From Sulfolobus sp. A20 (GTDB lineage: Archaea; Thermoproteota; Thermoprotei_A; Sulfolobales; Sulfolobaceae): DNA of 64,000 nt. The first letter of the stretch is position 1. Each line of letters opens with the position of its first letter. Shown here in pieces: positions 1 to 9,053 of the stretch. The stretch is taken from contig NZ_CP017006.1 in the NCBI RefSeq assembly GCF_001719125.1, positions 2,122,384-2,186,383 on the forward strand, given 5' to 3'. The notes under the pieces were generated by a model. That model did no database searches. It was not told the origin of the DNA and was given only the letters and a program-made list of their open reading frames with translations. The translations under genes and the position numbers were made by a program.

Positions 1-155
1 GTATTACAGTAAAGGTTAATGTGGAGACTGGTGAAATAGAAGCTGGGAATAAGTTGTTAAGAGGTAAGGGGATAACGGGGATGGCTTTAGAAATCATTAA
101 GGCTGGAGGTATTATGGAATATTTGAAGAATATGCAGAGAGTTAGCCGAAACTAA
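1..155 (+). CDS. leuD: 3-isopropylmalate dehydratase small subunit, C-terminal part (partial)
   Basis: An open frame runs in from the left edge (codons starting at base 3) for 50 codons to a TAA at 153-155. The peptide contains [15 protein letters not shown] and [13 protein letters not shown], which resemble the end of the swivel-domain small subunit of the aconitase family (LeuD), where a short strand pair precedes a final helix of the form ILKAGGLVEYL. The enzyme isomerises 2- to 3-isopropylmalate in leucine synthesis together with LeuC. The start and most of the gene lie outside the window. LeuD rather than a homoaconitase small subunit is an inference from this short tail. Confidence 0.75.
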   Translation, partial: ITVKVNVETGEIEAGNKLLRGKGITGMALEIIKAGGIMEYLKNMQRVSRN

Positions 156-184
156 AAAGTTTATTTTTTACTAACTATACATTA

Positions 185-424
185 TTGCATGTGAAGCTGA
201 TTATTATCACCCTACTCTCAGTCTTATTAACAATAGGGGACTACACTTTAGGTCTGGAGTTAACGAGAGCAATATATGGGTATGTAGTTTATTCCATACT
301 TACTTCTCTACCATTCACTTTGGCATACCTTATTCTAATATTCGTCATAGAATTCACCGTAATTTTCTTCATGTGGAATAATGGTAAAAAGCTAGTAAAG
401 TTGTTCTCGTCCCGAATCAAATAA
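185..424 (+). CDS. small two-helix membrane protein, unknown function
   Basis: The product has 79 residues if translation begins at the TTG at 185; a GTG at 191 would give nearly the same protein. Two hydrophobic stretches (about residues 4-22 and 38-65) are followed by a short basic tail (NNGKKLVKLFSSRIK), so the C-terminus is probably cytoplasmic by the positive-inside rule. It starts about 30 bp after leuD, and its 3' end overlaps the 3' end of the convergent photolyase gene by 33 bp. I recognise no family. The frame is real-looking in hydrophobicity, but the start codon is weak. Confidence 0.5.
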   Translation: MHVKLIIITLLSVLLTIGDYTLGLELTRAIYGYVVYSILTSLPFTLAYLILIFVIEFTVIFFMWNNGKKLVKLFSSRIK

Positions 425-1720
425 CTTACTGTTTATTTTGCAAGATTCATACAACTTCTTAGCTAATTTCACCCTAACTCTCCAGTCCACTATAGGTCTA
501 GGGTAATTAGGAACGTTATGTTTGTAAATCTCATGTATTACCTCTGAAGGATAAGGTTCTAGCTCTTTAATATATTTCTTGATATATTTACCTTCTGGAT
601 CGTAAATCCTCTGTTGTTTCCATGGGTCAAATATACGAAATATGTAGTCAGTCCCCACTGAGGCAACCCATTGCCAATTCCCATTATTTACAGCTGGGTC
701 ATAATCGATTAATCTGGTTGCAAAATACTTTTCTCCCCATCTCCAATCTACTAGTAACACTTTAACTAGGAAAAAAGCTGTTAGCATCCTAACTCTATTG
801 TGCATGTATCCAGTTTCATTTAGTTGTCTCATGCCAGCATCTATTATTGGATATCCAGTCCTACCTTCCTTCCACGCAGTGAATAGCCTTTCATTGTTTT
901 CCCACTCTATGTACTTATATTCTCTCCTTAGAGGTTCAGAAAATACTCTGTCGTTATGATATGCTAATAGTGTGTAAAAATCCCTCCAATATAGTTGCCT
1001 TATGAAAGCTTGATTCCCTTTAAGTTCATGATAAACTTCTCTGACTGAAACTGTTCCAAATTTTAGATGTGGGGAAAGAAAGCTTACGTTGTCTTCAGCT
1101 GGGTAATCCCTTCTACTATAATCTATTTTCTTTGCCCTCTCTATTAAGTATAATCCCTCCTTTCTACCACCCGGTCCCTCATGCCTAGGAGGTAAATCAA
1201 CTTCATCCCCTATGCTTTTAGAGTAATAATTTGAGAACGTATTCTTCACCGGCTCTCTGACTTGCTTCTTCCTCACGCTTGCATAGAACACGGTAAAGCT
1301 ACGATAATTTTTGAAATCATTAACGGAAGTAAGCAAATAATCTTCTGTAGATATTAACTCTTTATTATAATGTTTACAATACTCCATAATCTTCTCATCT
1401 CTCACCCTACTAAAGGGTGTATAGTCAACATTTATGTAAACGCGATCAACCTCCTTTAGTAAACCTTTTACAACTTCCTCTGCAATTCCCTCGTAAACAT
1501 GCAATCTAGCCCCCTTACTCCTAAGTTCCTCATCTAGTTCGTTTATTGAGTTAAACATAAACCTCACTGCCTTCTCAGACTTATACTCATTTGTATCCCC
1601 TACTTGCCTAGGATCAATTATGAATGCTGGAATAACTTCTTCACACTCTCTTAGAGCCTTCACCAAACCCGTATTATCGTCTAATCTTAAATCCCTTCTA
1701 AAAATGAATAAGCATAACAT
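392..1720 (-). CDS. phrB: deoxyribodipyrimidine photolyase (cryptochrome/photolyase family)
   Basis: The product has 442 residues, a normal length for class I CPD photolyases. The N-terminal antenna Rossmann domain begins LFIFRRDLRLDDNTGL. The C-terminal FAD domain carries QLYWRDFYTLLAYH, GYPIIDAGMRQLNETGYMHN, the NNGNWQWVASVGTD region and FDPWKQQRIYDPEG, all typical of the FAD pocket and of the tryptophans contacting the lesion. It uses blue light to split cyclobutane pyrimidine dimers. It is monocistronic, convergent with the small membrane gene on its 3' side, and followed upstream by a 645-bp gene-free stretch. Sulfolobales photolyases are well characterised, so the assignment is firm. 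Antenna chromophore identity cannot be read from sequence. Confidence 0.95.
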   Translation of the reverse strand: MLCLFIFRRDLRLDDNTGLVKALRECEEVIPAFIIDPRQVGDTNEYKSEKAVRFMFNSINELDEELRSKGARLHVYEGIAEEVVKGLLKEVDRVYINVDYTPFSRVRDEKIMEYCKHYNKELISTEDYLLTSVNDFKNYRSFTVFYASVRKKQVREPVKNTFSNYYSKSIGDEVDLPPRHEGPGGRKEGLYLIERAKKIDYSRRDYPAEDNVSFLSPHLKFGTVSVREVYHELKGNQAFIRQLYWRDFYTLLAYHNDRVFSEPLRREYKYIEWENNERLFTAWKEGRTGYPIIDAGMRQLNETGYMHNRVRMLTAFFLVKVLLVDWRWGEKYFATRLIDYDPAVNNGNWQWVASVGTDYIFRIFDPWKQQRIYDPEGKYIKKYIKELEPYPSEVIHEIYKHNVPNYPRPIVDWRVRVKLAKKLYESCKINSKLFDSGREQLY

Positions 1721-2097
1721 TTCAGTATGAATTCAATAGTGACCTTTTATCTTTTGATTAAAGAATATAGAACAAAAGGGAAAAATTTTATGAGATAATA
1801 ACTGAATTTATACTCCAAAGCTAATGAGTGATTAATTGCATAAAATAAAATTTCAATATCTAATTTTACTATAGTATAAATATTATTTGTTAAGCTTAAT
1901 ACGTAGTGTAGATATGAGGGTCCGAATTTAGGTAAATCTATTATTGCAAATAGCTGTGTATGAGTGATGTACTTCCTAGAATTTATACCCATATCACGGT
2001 AATTCAAAATAAAGAAATTTTAGCTTTATGATTTCACTGTATCCGTTCAGAGCAATATACTCTCACTGAAAAACTACAAGTCCACGTTTACGATAAT

Positions 2098-2285
2098 GAC
2101 TTCCTCACCGCAATAAAGGGCAATGATTCCCTTGGTGGTTCATCAGCTCCCCCATCAATTCATGATTACATCTCTCATTTGGTGGGTATTCACGAGGCTC
2201 AGAGACCCCGCACATTTAAGTACGACATTACCTTTTAAAACCTTTATTATCCTTGCCTTAAAAGGCGAGGCTTTCCTCAAATTGT
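2098..2285 (-). mobile_element. degenerate non-coding hairpin-ended element (hairpin family, long form)
   Basis: This lies in the gene-free stretch 1721-2365. Read on the minus strand it begins with TTGAGGAAAGCCTCGCCTTT (hairpin arms around 2251-2270). It ends with a GCGGTGAGGAAGTC tail at about 2099-2112, which matches the tail seen at the other copies. The interior has no credible ORF; it contains CTGATGAACCACC, which resembles the region before the tail in the element at 43926-44201. I read it as a decayed copy of the non-autonomous element family. The rest of 1721-2365 shows only AT-rich sequence and the promoters of the flanking genes. Confidence 0.5.
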
Positions 2286-2365
2286 AGCGAGGTATTTTCT
2301 AGTTAGTGTTTCACTCATAAATTATAAGACAAAAGGTAAATTAAGCTGAAAGTAAAAAATATGAT

Positions 2366-4198
2366 ATGACTAGGCATTTAATCTTAGGAAATGGTTCTTT
2401 GACTATTTTGTACGATAACACTTTTACTCCTAGAGAGTTCTATTGGCCATTAACTATAGCCGATAATTTAGAGAGGTTAAGATTTGGTGTTTGGATAGAT
2501 GGTGATTTTAAGTGGATAGAATCTCTTAGTCCGAAAATAGATTACGTTGACGATACTTTAGCAGTTTATTCTTCCTTTTCTCATAATGGCGTAGATTTTC
2601 ATCTGGAAGACGCAGTGGATATGGCTTATGATATTTGGATAAGGAAGGTTTCTTTAAGTAACCCTGATAATAAAGACGTTAGGATTTGTGTATCAGTGGA
2701 TTTTCATGTTGGAGGGTCTCCAGATGGAGATACTGCATTGTTCGACCCTTATAGCGAAGCAATGATTCAATATAAGGGCTCTAGATGGTTTTTGTTATCA
2801 TCATCGATTCCATTTTATCAATATGCTACTGGAATAAAGGAATATAAGGGTTATTTAGGTACGTGGAAAGACTGTGAAGATGGTGAACTGTCTGGAAATC
2901 CAATAGCCCAAGGTTCAGTTGACTTTTCAGTGAACTTCAAGGCATTTAACGACTTCTATATATGGATAGTAGCTGGTAAAAACTATACTGAAGCGAGAGC
3001 ATTGAACGATTACGTTAAGAAGAGATCACCTCAAGTATTGTTAAAGAGAATTAAGGATTATTGGAAGGGCTGGTTAAGTAAGGTAGAAGATTATGGTGAG
3101 TATAACTCATTTTTAAGGAGAAGCCTATTAATATTGCAAACTCATTTTCAAAATAATGGAGCTATAGTAGCTTCTTTAGATACTGATATATTACGATTTA
3201 ATAGAGATACTTACAATTACGTTTGGCATAGAGACGCAGCTTTTTCCATTATGGCTCTGGAATTAATGGGATATTTTGATAAGCCTAGAAGATTTTTCGA
3301 GTTTAGTAAAAACCTAGTAACAGTAAGCGGTGCATTATTTCAAAAATATACTGTAGATGGTCACTTTGGTTCTACGTGGCATCCTTGGACTCTAGAATAC
3401 TTACCTATTCAAGAGGATGAGACAGCATTATTCATCTACACTTTATGGTATCATTTTATTAGGTGGAAGGATGTGGACTTTATAAAACCTTATTATAGGC
3501 CTATCATTAAAGGATTTGCCAACTTCCTAGTTAGTTATAGGTATAAGGAAATTAATTTACCATTGCCATCGTTTGACTTATGGGAGGAGAGAGATGGTAT
3601 CCATTTTTATACTACTGTTACCGTAATAGCTGGTTTAAAGGCTTCTGCATATTTCGCTAGATTCTTCGGTGAAGAAGATCTAGCATCTAAGTACGAGAAT
3701 GTAGCTGAACAAATGCAAAGAGCTTTAGATCTTTTTTGGGTAGGAGATCATTTCGCGAGGACACTATATATAAAAAATGGAAACGTTTACAATATAGATC
3801 GCACAGTTGACTCAAGTACGTTATTAGCTACAGTATTTGACGTAATTCCAGTAGAGGACGTAAGGTTTATGAAAAACTTAAACACTGTTGAGGAAACTCT
3901 GAATATTAATGGAGGTATAGCTAGGTATGAAAATGATTCCTATTTAAAAGAAGGTAAGAGACCAAACATTTGGTTTATATCGACTTTATGGTTATCCCAG
4001 GTTTACTCGTTAATGGGAGAAAAGGATAAGGCCAAGGAGAAGTTAGATTGGGTTATAAGAAACTCTTTACAGACTGGTGTGATACCAGAACAAATATCTG
4101 AGAGTGGCAACTATCCGTCTGTAGCGCCTTTAGCGTGGAGTCATGCTGAGTTAGTTAGGGCATTGTATGCATTAAAATATGGAAAGTTAAATCCATAA
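2366..4198 (+). CDS. glycoside hydrolase family 15 glucoamylase/trehalase-like
   Basis: The product has 610 residues, a common size for archaeal GH15 enzymes. An N-terminal beta-sandwich (about 1-240, starting RHLILGNGSLTILYDNTF) precedes an (alpha/alpha)6 barrel. Family marks are VWHRDAAFSIMALELMGY, FDLWEERDGIHFYTT with Glu407 as the likely general acid, and GVIPEQISESG with Glu575 as the likely general base. GH15 releases beta-glucose from alpha-glucans, but some crenarchaeal members are trehalases, so substrate is not certain. There is no signal peptide, so it is probably cytoplasmic glycogen or trehalose turnover. It is followed 90 bp later by an Lrs14-like regulator on the same strand. 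Confidence 0.92.
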   Translation: MTRHLILGNGSLTILYDNTFTPREFYWPLTIADNLERLRFGVWIDGDFKWIESLSPKIDYVDDTLAVYSSFSHNGVDFHLEDAVDMAYDIWIRKVSLSNPDNKDVRICVSVDFHVGGSPDGDTALFDPYSEAMIQYKGSRWFLLSSSIPFYQYATGIKEYKGYLGTWKDCEDGELSGNPIAQGSVDFSVNFKAFNDFYIWIVAGKNYTEARALNDYVKKRSPQVLLKRIKDYWKGWLSKVEDYGEYNSFLRRSLLILQTHFQNNGAIVASLDTDILRFNRDTYNYVWHRDAAFSIMALELMGYFDKPRRFFEFSKNLVTVSGALFQKYTVDGHFGSTWHPWTLEYLPIQEDETALFIYTLWYHFIRWKDVDFIKPYYRPIIKGFANFLVSYRYKEINLPLPSFDLWEERDGIHFYTTVTVIAGLKASAYFARFFGEEDLASKYENVAEQMQRALDLFWVGDHFARTLYIKNGNVYNIDRTVDSSTLLATVFDVIPVEDVRFMKNLNTVEETLNINGGIARYENDSYLKEGKRPNIWFISTLWLSQVYSLMGEKDKAKEKLDWVIRNSLQTGVIPEQISESGNYPSVAPLAWSHAELVRALYALKYGKLNP

Positions 4199-4287
4199 TT
4201 GTAATTTAAAATATTTTCCTTTTTCACTATTAAATAGGTTTACATGATACCAAAAGATTTTTAAGAGTTATATGAAACCTTCTAATT

Positions 4288-4677
4288 ATGCAAAGCAGTA
4301 GTGAAAATGGCATAAAATTACCAGACGGCAGAACGGTAAGTGTTCTAGATGTAATAGGATTCATTTATGGATTAACAAACAGAGATATAGAGATTCTCAG
4401 CATGATACTGAACTCTAATACCCCCCTATCGATGGAGGATATTTCGCAAAGATTAGGGATAACTAAATCTGTCGTAAATAAATCTATACTAAACTTAGAG
4501 AAGAAAGGTCTAATAATTAAGGAGAAAACCGAAATGCCAAAGAAAGGGAGAAGGACTTATCTGTATAAGGCTGACCCACAATATCTCAGCAAGAAAATAA
4601 TCAATGACATAGATCAATTGACTAATGTAATGAAGTCTAAGATAATAATAGTAACTGGATTAAAGATAGAAAAATAA
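4288..4677 (+). CDS. Lrs14-like winged-helix transcriptional regulator
   Basis: The product has 129 residues. The opening KLPDGRTVSVLDVIGFIYGL and the helix-turn-helix SMEDISQRLGITKSVVNKSI, with wing residues KGRRTYLYKA, fit the small archaeal Lrs14 group, which is abundant in Sulfolobales. A C-terminal helix (about 97-118) is the likely dimerisation element. Members of the group bind DNA at promoters and include stress and biofilm regulators. A TrmB-type sugar regulator is the alternative, and its position downstream of a GH15 gene makes either plausible. It has its own upstream AT-rich promoter region (about 4200-4287). The target genes cannot be read from the sequence. Confidence 0.78.
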   Translation: MQSSSENGIKLPDGRTVSVLDVIGFIYGLTNRDIEILSMILNSNTPLSMEDISQRLGITKSVVNKSILNLEKKGLIIKEKTEMPKKGRRTYLYKADPQYLSKKIINDIDQLTNVMKSKIIIVTGLKIEK

Positions 4678-4715
4678 TTTAAAAAGAAATAAAGTCAAAA
4701 TAAAAAACTAGAAGT

Positions 4716-5006
4716 CTATTGTTTTATCGTTAATACTCCGTTTATCTTCTCTCTTAGCTGTTCCATCTGCTTCCTCATATCATTGAACTTCCTTATATCA
4801 TCTAACAACTCCTCTCCTTTTTTGGTCAACAGATACAATTTACCTTCTTGTCTTATAATCTCTAGGTCAATTAAGGTCTTTATGTATCTTCCAGTTAAAG
4901 CATAGCTTAAGTTAGCTCCATACATAATTCTTGTCTTTGGAGCTCCAGATTTGCATGCCTCAAGAATAGCTTGTATTATTTCCAATTTGCTTCTTTTCTT
5001 AGCCAT
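4716..5006 (-). CDS. Sso10a-type winged-helix DNA-binding protein
   Basis: The product has 96 residues and an overall basic N-terminal half. [20 protein letters not shown] and [19 protein letters not shown] form the winged-helix part, with [17 protein letters not shown] as wing and start of a long C-terminal helix (about 66-90). That helix is the antiparallel coiled coil that dimerises Sso10a proteins. These are abundant Sulfolobales chromatin-associated proteins able to bridge or coat DNA; some relatives act as local regulators. It is divergently transcribed from the ParA-like gene at 5150, sharing a 143-bp promoter region, so mutual regulation is possible but not shown. Confidence 0.8.
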   Translation of the reverse strand: MAKKRSKLEIIQAILEACKSGAPKTRIMYGANLSYALTGRYIKTLIDLEIIRQEGKLYLLTKKGEELLDDIRKFNDMRKQMEQLREKINGVLTIKQ

Positions 5007-5149
5007 TAAGATGTTCTATACTTTCTAGCTTATAAACTTTTGCCTTAATCTCTAGCATATACTATTCTTTTTCTTCTATCCACATCTTTAATTTTCTCCC
5101 TAGCAGGAATATCAAACTATATAGGTTTAACTTACGATTCAACACTATA

Positions 5150-5881
5150 ATGAAAAGAATAGACATAGTGAGCGTCAAAGGTGGAGTAGGAAAGTCATTT
5201 ATAGCTTATTTCCTAACGAGAAGTCTAAGTGAATCTAAGAAAGTACTCTTATTAGATAAGGACTTAACGTCAACGATAAGTAAGATATATCATATAAGGG
5301 GAAGCTTGCTATCCTATTTAACCTCTAACTCGTCTCAAGAGTATTATAAGACCTTAGGAAATTTAACCGTACTAAATTTTGGTTGTAATCACAATGTTAA
5401 AAGCGTTGAACCTACTAAGATAGCTGAAATATACAATGTATTTGATGAAAACGATATAATAATCGTGGATAATCCTCCAGTAGTATCCGATTTTTGCTTT
5501 GAGAAAGAAATGGAATCCTACTACATTCATAATTCAATAACAAAGAAAACTGATTATAACTTCATAACCGTATTACCATCCCATCAGATTCTATTGGATG
5601 AAAGTGTAGCATTTTTGAAAATATTTCTTGAAAATTATTTAGTGGAATTTAGTGCCTCACACGAAATTAATGATATTAAAACTAACGTCTTGTCTGCAGT
5701 AGTAAATATGTATGATAGGAGGTCTAAAATCAACTTAAGTAAGGTTTATTACTTAACTGATAAAATCGTTAAATTACCATTCATCGAAGAGGCAATATTT
5801 AGTACTTTCGACAGAGTAAAAAAGCCTAAGGAGATAGATCAGCTTACAAGTTATATCCTATTAAGCTTAGAAGAAATGTGA
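5150..5881 (+). CDS. orphan ParA/MinD-like ATPase
   Basis: The product has 243 residues. The deviant Walker A motif KGGVGKS is at about residues 10-16, VLLLDKD is the A' motif, and IIIVDNPP is the Walker B-like strand, all as in the SIMIBI ParA/MinD class. There is no partner ParB or MinE gene adjacent, so a role in chromosome segregation is not supported by context. The C-terminal part (after residue 110) is divergent from classical ParA. A second, shorter member of the same class is at 34284-34916. The gene is followed by a 499-bp gene-free stretch. Confidence 0.82.
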   Translation: MKRIDIVSVKGGVGKSFIAYFLTRSLSESKKVLLLDKDLTSTISKIYHIRGSLLSYLTSNSSQEYYKTLGNLTVLNFGCNHNVKSVEPTKIAEIYNVFDENDIIIVDNPPVVSDFCFEKEMESYYIHNSITKKTDYNFITVLPSHQILLDESVAFLKIFLENYLVEFSASHEINDIKTNVLSAVVNMYDRRSKINLSKVYYLTDKIVKLPFIEEAIFSTFDRVKKPKEIDQLTSYILLSLEEM

Positions 5882-5997
5882 TTTATACTTAACAAGGTTA
5901 AATTCATTATCAGATTGTAATTAAGTAATTCATCATAATGCTAGTTCAACTTTTGTAAGGTTTGGTCTCTCATCATTAAAATAACGAGACAGTCCAA

Positions 5998-6072
5998 GTA
6001 ATATCTAAAATAACGTTTATCTATAAGAAATAAAAGGTTGATGAGGCAAAGGTTACGTAATATCTAAAATAA
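5998..6072. repeat. pair of 16-bp direct repeats upstream of the symporter genes
   Basis: GTAATATCTAAAATAA occurs identically at 5998-6013 and 6057-6072, 59 bp apart, in the gene-free stretch 5882-6380. Nearby, ATACCT and AGGTAT (about 6102-6121) can form a 6-bp stem. The stretch otherwise is AT-rich and I see no ORF or RNA gene in it. A regulatory role for the symporter operon starting at 6381 is conceivable but the repeats are about 310 bp away. Confidence 0.5.
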
Positions 6073-6380
6073 AAACTCGTCCCTACTCTCACATATACCT
6101 TTCTGTGGAGGTATGTCTTGTAAAATTTTTATATAATGGTTTTTAATTACGCTAGAATACTATATTTAACTAGTAATTGTTTATGATATTATATAAGTTT
6201 ATATCTTAATCCTCAAATCTTATGAACTTTTAGTTACGATAATAATAAAATTATATTTAAAATAAAATCTGAAATTAAGTACAGATAATACTTAATGTAG
6301 TATTAGTTTAAAGACTCTATATTGAGCAACAAAAGAAAGTAATATATATAAGTTATAGATGACTAATTATATGAAGAGGG

Positions 6381-6575
6381 ATGGTCAATCCAAAATATAT
6401 AGGAGTGGGTATATTGTTAGTAATTCCATTTATAGCATATTTTGCAATACCCACGTATAATAAAGCACAACCTGAGCTTGGGGGCCTACCGTTCTTCTAT
6501 TGGTACCAAACATTATGGCTCGCTATATCGACTTTACTTTTCTCGATAGCTGCTCTAATATTAGCCAAAAGGTGA
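6381..6575 (+). CDS. DUF3311-type small membrane subunit of a solute symporter
   Basis: The product has 64 residues with two membrane helices (about 5-23 and 40-60) separated by a short loop PTYNKAQPELGGLPFFYWYQ. Small DUF3311 proteins are usually encoded directly before a sodium:solute symporter, as here: the next gene starts 6 bp after its stop. It is presumably an accessory subunit of that transporter. A TATA-like AATATATATAAG lies at about 6341-6352, roughly 30 bp before the ATG, so this is the first gene of the operon. Confidence 0.82.
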   Translation: MVNPKYIGVGILLVIPFIAYFAIPTYNKAQPELGGLPFFYWYQTLWLAISTLLFSIAALILAKR

Positions 6576-6581
6576 GATAAG

Positions 6582-8099
6582 GTGCTAGGTCTGGCCGGTA
6601 TCATAACATTTGTCGTGCTTTTTGTTGTATTCGCCTTTTTAGGATTTTATGGGGCAGCTTGGAGAAAAGGCAATTTAGATTTACTTCACGAGTGGGGATT
6701 GGCGGGTAGAAAGCTAGGAACTATCCTAGTTTGGTTCCTAATGGGAGCTGACCTCTATACTGCATATACGTTCATTGCTGTTCCATCTGGGCTGTATGCT
6801 AAAGGAGCACTGTACTTTTTCGCCGTTCCATACGTATCACTTACGTTCGCCATAGCTTTACTAACAATGCCTAGATTATGGGTGGTATCAAGAAATAGAG
6901 GTTATGTTACTGCCGCTGATTTCGTTAAAGATAGGTTCAATAGTAGATTGTTAGCTGCTTTAATTGCCATTACTGGGGTAGTAGCTGAATTACCATACAT
7001 AGCATTACAAATAGTTGGTATGAAGGCTGTCTTAGAGATGATGCTATTAGGTATTGGTAACCTAGCATTAGTTTCTGAAATATCGCTTATTGTAGCATTC
7101 ATAATTCTCGCTGCATTCACTTTCACCAGCGGGCTGAGAGGTGCTGCACTTACTGGAGTTTTTAAAGACATACTAATCTGGATTACGGTCATCTCTATAA
7201 TTGTGATTGTTCCATTACAGTACGGAGGATTTACCCATGCATTTAGCGTTATGAATGCAAAACAACTTGCATTATACAGTAAATTATCAGCTCCTTTGAT
7301 TCCCGCTTACTGGAGTTTGTTCTTAGGGAGTGCACTAGCATTATATTTATACCCTCATGCCATAAACGGTTCATTGAGTTCCGACGACAAGAATAAGCTT
7401 ATGTATAGTACTGCACTATTGCCAATATACGGAATAGGTTTAGCCATTATTGCACTATTTGGCGTATTAGTTTATGCTGTTCCCAACGCTTTAAATATAA
7501 TACTTACTACTAAGAATGGAGCCTTAACTGTTCCCGCTTTAATAGTATCAACTATGCCAGATTGGGCTGCGGGTATAATGCTAGCGGGAATTTTCGTAGG
7601 TGGTTTGGTCCCAGCCGCGATTATGGCTATTGCTTCAGCTAATCTATTAGTAAGGAATATAGTAAAAGAAGTAAAGACGAACCTTACGCCTAAAGGAGAG
7701 ACTAACTTAGCTAAATGGTTAAGCGCAGTATTGAAGTTTATTGCATTAGCTTTCGTATTCTTGGTACCAGAGACATATGCCATAAATTTACAATTATTGG
7801 GAGGTATAATTATTGCTCAGACCCTGCCGGCAGTATTCTTAGGATTGTATACTGATTGGTTTAATTCTTGGGCTTTAACCGCAGGATGGGCTGTAGGAAT
7901 TGTGAGTGGAAGTTATATGTTTGCAACCTTCGGATTACCTAGGGCAACTTCGGTTTATCCTACTCCATTTGGGCTATTATATATCGCAGTAATATCACTC
8001 GCATTTAACCTAGTAGTATCGGTTATAGGTACATTGATAGCTAGGGCGATTGGTTATAAGACTAAAGGCAATATAGCTACTGAGGAGTTAAGAGGTTAA
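6582..8099 (+). CDS. sodium:solute symporter (SSS) family transporter
   Basis: The product has 505 residues with about 13 hydrophobic helices, the standard size for SSS permeases. The first helix leads into [21 protein letters not shown], a typical SSS segment (after helix 1), and [18 protein letters not shown] lies in the conserved helix region corresponding to the Na+/substrate site. The start is a GTG at 6582, with GGTGA a few bases upstream as a likely ribosome-binding site, and the gene is coupled to the DUF3311 subunit. Cargo is unknown; organic acids (acetate, pyruvate, lactate) are common for DUF3311-linked members. A T-rich run immediately after the stop (8098-8107) is a likely terminator. 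Confidence 0.88.
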   Translation: MLGLAGIITFVVLFVVFAFLGFYGAAWRKGNLDLLHEWGLAGRKLGTILVWFLMGADLYTAYTFIAVPSGLYAKGALYFFAVPYVSLTFAIALLTMPRLWVVSRNRGYVTAADFVKDRFNSRLLAALIAITGVVAELPYIALQIVGMKAVLEMMLLGIGNLALVSEISLIVAFIILAAFTFTSGLRGAALTGVFKDILIWITVISIIVIVPLQYGGFTHAFSVMNAKQLALYSKLSAPLIPAYWSLFLGSALALYLYPHAINGSLSSDDKNKLMYSTALLPIYGIGLAIIALFGVLVYAVPNALNIILTTKNGALTVPALIVSTMPDWAAGIMLAGIFVGGLVPAAIMAIASANLLVRNIVKEVKTNLTPKGETNLAKWLSAVLKFIALAFVFLVPETYAINLQLLGGIIIAQTLPAVFLGLYTDWFNSWALTAGWAVGIVSGSYMFATFGLPRATSVYPTPFGLLYIAVISLAFNLVVSVIGTLIARAIGYKTKGNIATEELRG

Positions 8100-8309
8100 T
8101 TTTTTTAATTAATATTCTTTTTCCCATTATATTCAATAAATATTATTTTTTAGATATAGAAATAAATTATAAAATATGGTATATAATGTAGTCATGAAGA
8201 TTAAAGCTTAGTAAAATCCAATATCTGAATAAGTTATTTGAGATTTATTTTTTATGCCAATATAACGTAGCACATCAGCTATCTTCTTATTAGAGGACTT
8301 AAATAGCAT

Positions 8310-8360
8310 GATAAAAGAACGGCAAACCTCGCCTTTTAAGGCGTAAAGGAGACCAGAAAG
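8310..8360 (+). repeat. solo hairpin unit of the dispersed family
   Basis: TGATAAAAGAACGGCAAACC is followed by CTCGCCTTTTAAGGCG and a degenerate GGAGACCAG tail. The stem CGCCTT/AAGGCG is perfect. It lies in the gene-free stretch 8100-8625, which otherwise shows only AT-rich sequence and a weak 71-codon frame that I do not believe. It matches other copies in the window at both the left edge (TGATAAAAGAACGG also at 11126) and the stem. Confidence 0.7.
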
Positions 8361-8625
8361 ATCTATGTAGACGATTTTAGTTCTATGCTTTCTAATTTAT
8401 TATTCTATCCAATCCTACGGTATTATAAGTATTTTCATCTTATAAATTTCAATTACGAGAGTATCCATGATGTTATGGCTGTAATAAACTTATACTGTTT
8501 TCCGAGTCTCTTGATCGCCCCTCAAATTAGAGTCAATGAGAAAATCCTCTTCATGAGGAGAAAGTCAGAAGATTGTAGTACGTTAGATGAGAGAGTTTAA
8601 ATAAGTTTAGAACTAGTATGAGATC

Positions 8626-9048
8626 ATGCCATCGTTCGGAATTGGCATAGATATAGTATTAAGTGAGATAAAGGAGGAGATCAAAAGGAGATTAGGTAAA
8701 GAAGTTGAAAACGTAGTTGTGACATTTGTTACGTATTTGCCTCCACAAGTTTTGGCTTATGTCAAACACAATGATTATACTATATATGTTAATTACCAAC
8801 AATATATGAACGCTAAGAGAAATGGATATGAATATGAATATCTGTACGTTATTTTGCTTCACGAGTACCTTCACTTAATAGGTATAGCTGATGAAAGAGA
8901 AGTTAGGAGGATAGACTTAGAGGTAATTCAAGATAAATTTGGAGAAAACAGTACAGCCTATAGAATAGCCTTGAACTTAGCTGACCCCAGAGATATTTAT
9001 TTGAAGGAGTCTCAAAAAATAGGAGGAAAGCCCAACACTTTTATGTAA
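8626..9048 (+). CDS. small putative zinc metalloprotease (HExxH)
   Basis: The product has 140 residues. The segment VILLHEYLHLIGIADEREV carries an HEYLH zinc motif (His79, Glu80, His83) followed by Asp/Glu residues (89-92) that could supply a third ligand. A short alpha/beta region precedes it, as in minimal gluzincin or zincin domains. There is no signal peptide, so it is probably cytoplasmic. I cannot assign it to a named family from memory. Its substrate is unknown. It is 5 bp from the convergent 3' end of the EamA transporter gene. Confidence 0.65.
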   Translation: MPSFGIGIDIVLSEIKEEIKRRLGKEVENVVVTFVTYLPPQVLAYVKHNDYTIYVNYQQYMNAKRNGYEYEYLYVILLHEYLHLIGIADEREVRRIDLEVIQDKFGENSTAYRIALNLADPRDIYLKESQKIGGKPNTFM

Positions 9049-9053
9049 ATTTA

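Noticed and set aside
1747-2007. 86-codon frame on the minus strand
   Set aside because: The composition is low-complexity and Ile/Tyr/Leu-rich as expected of AT-rich DNA; there is no promoter at leaderless distance and no recognisable motif.
8385-8600. 71-codon frame on the plus strand before the metalloprotease gene
   Set aside because: It starts next to a hairpin unit, has no motif, and its peptide looks like translated AT-rich DNA. No TATA box is placed for it.
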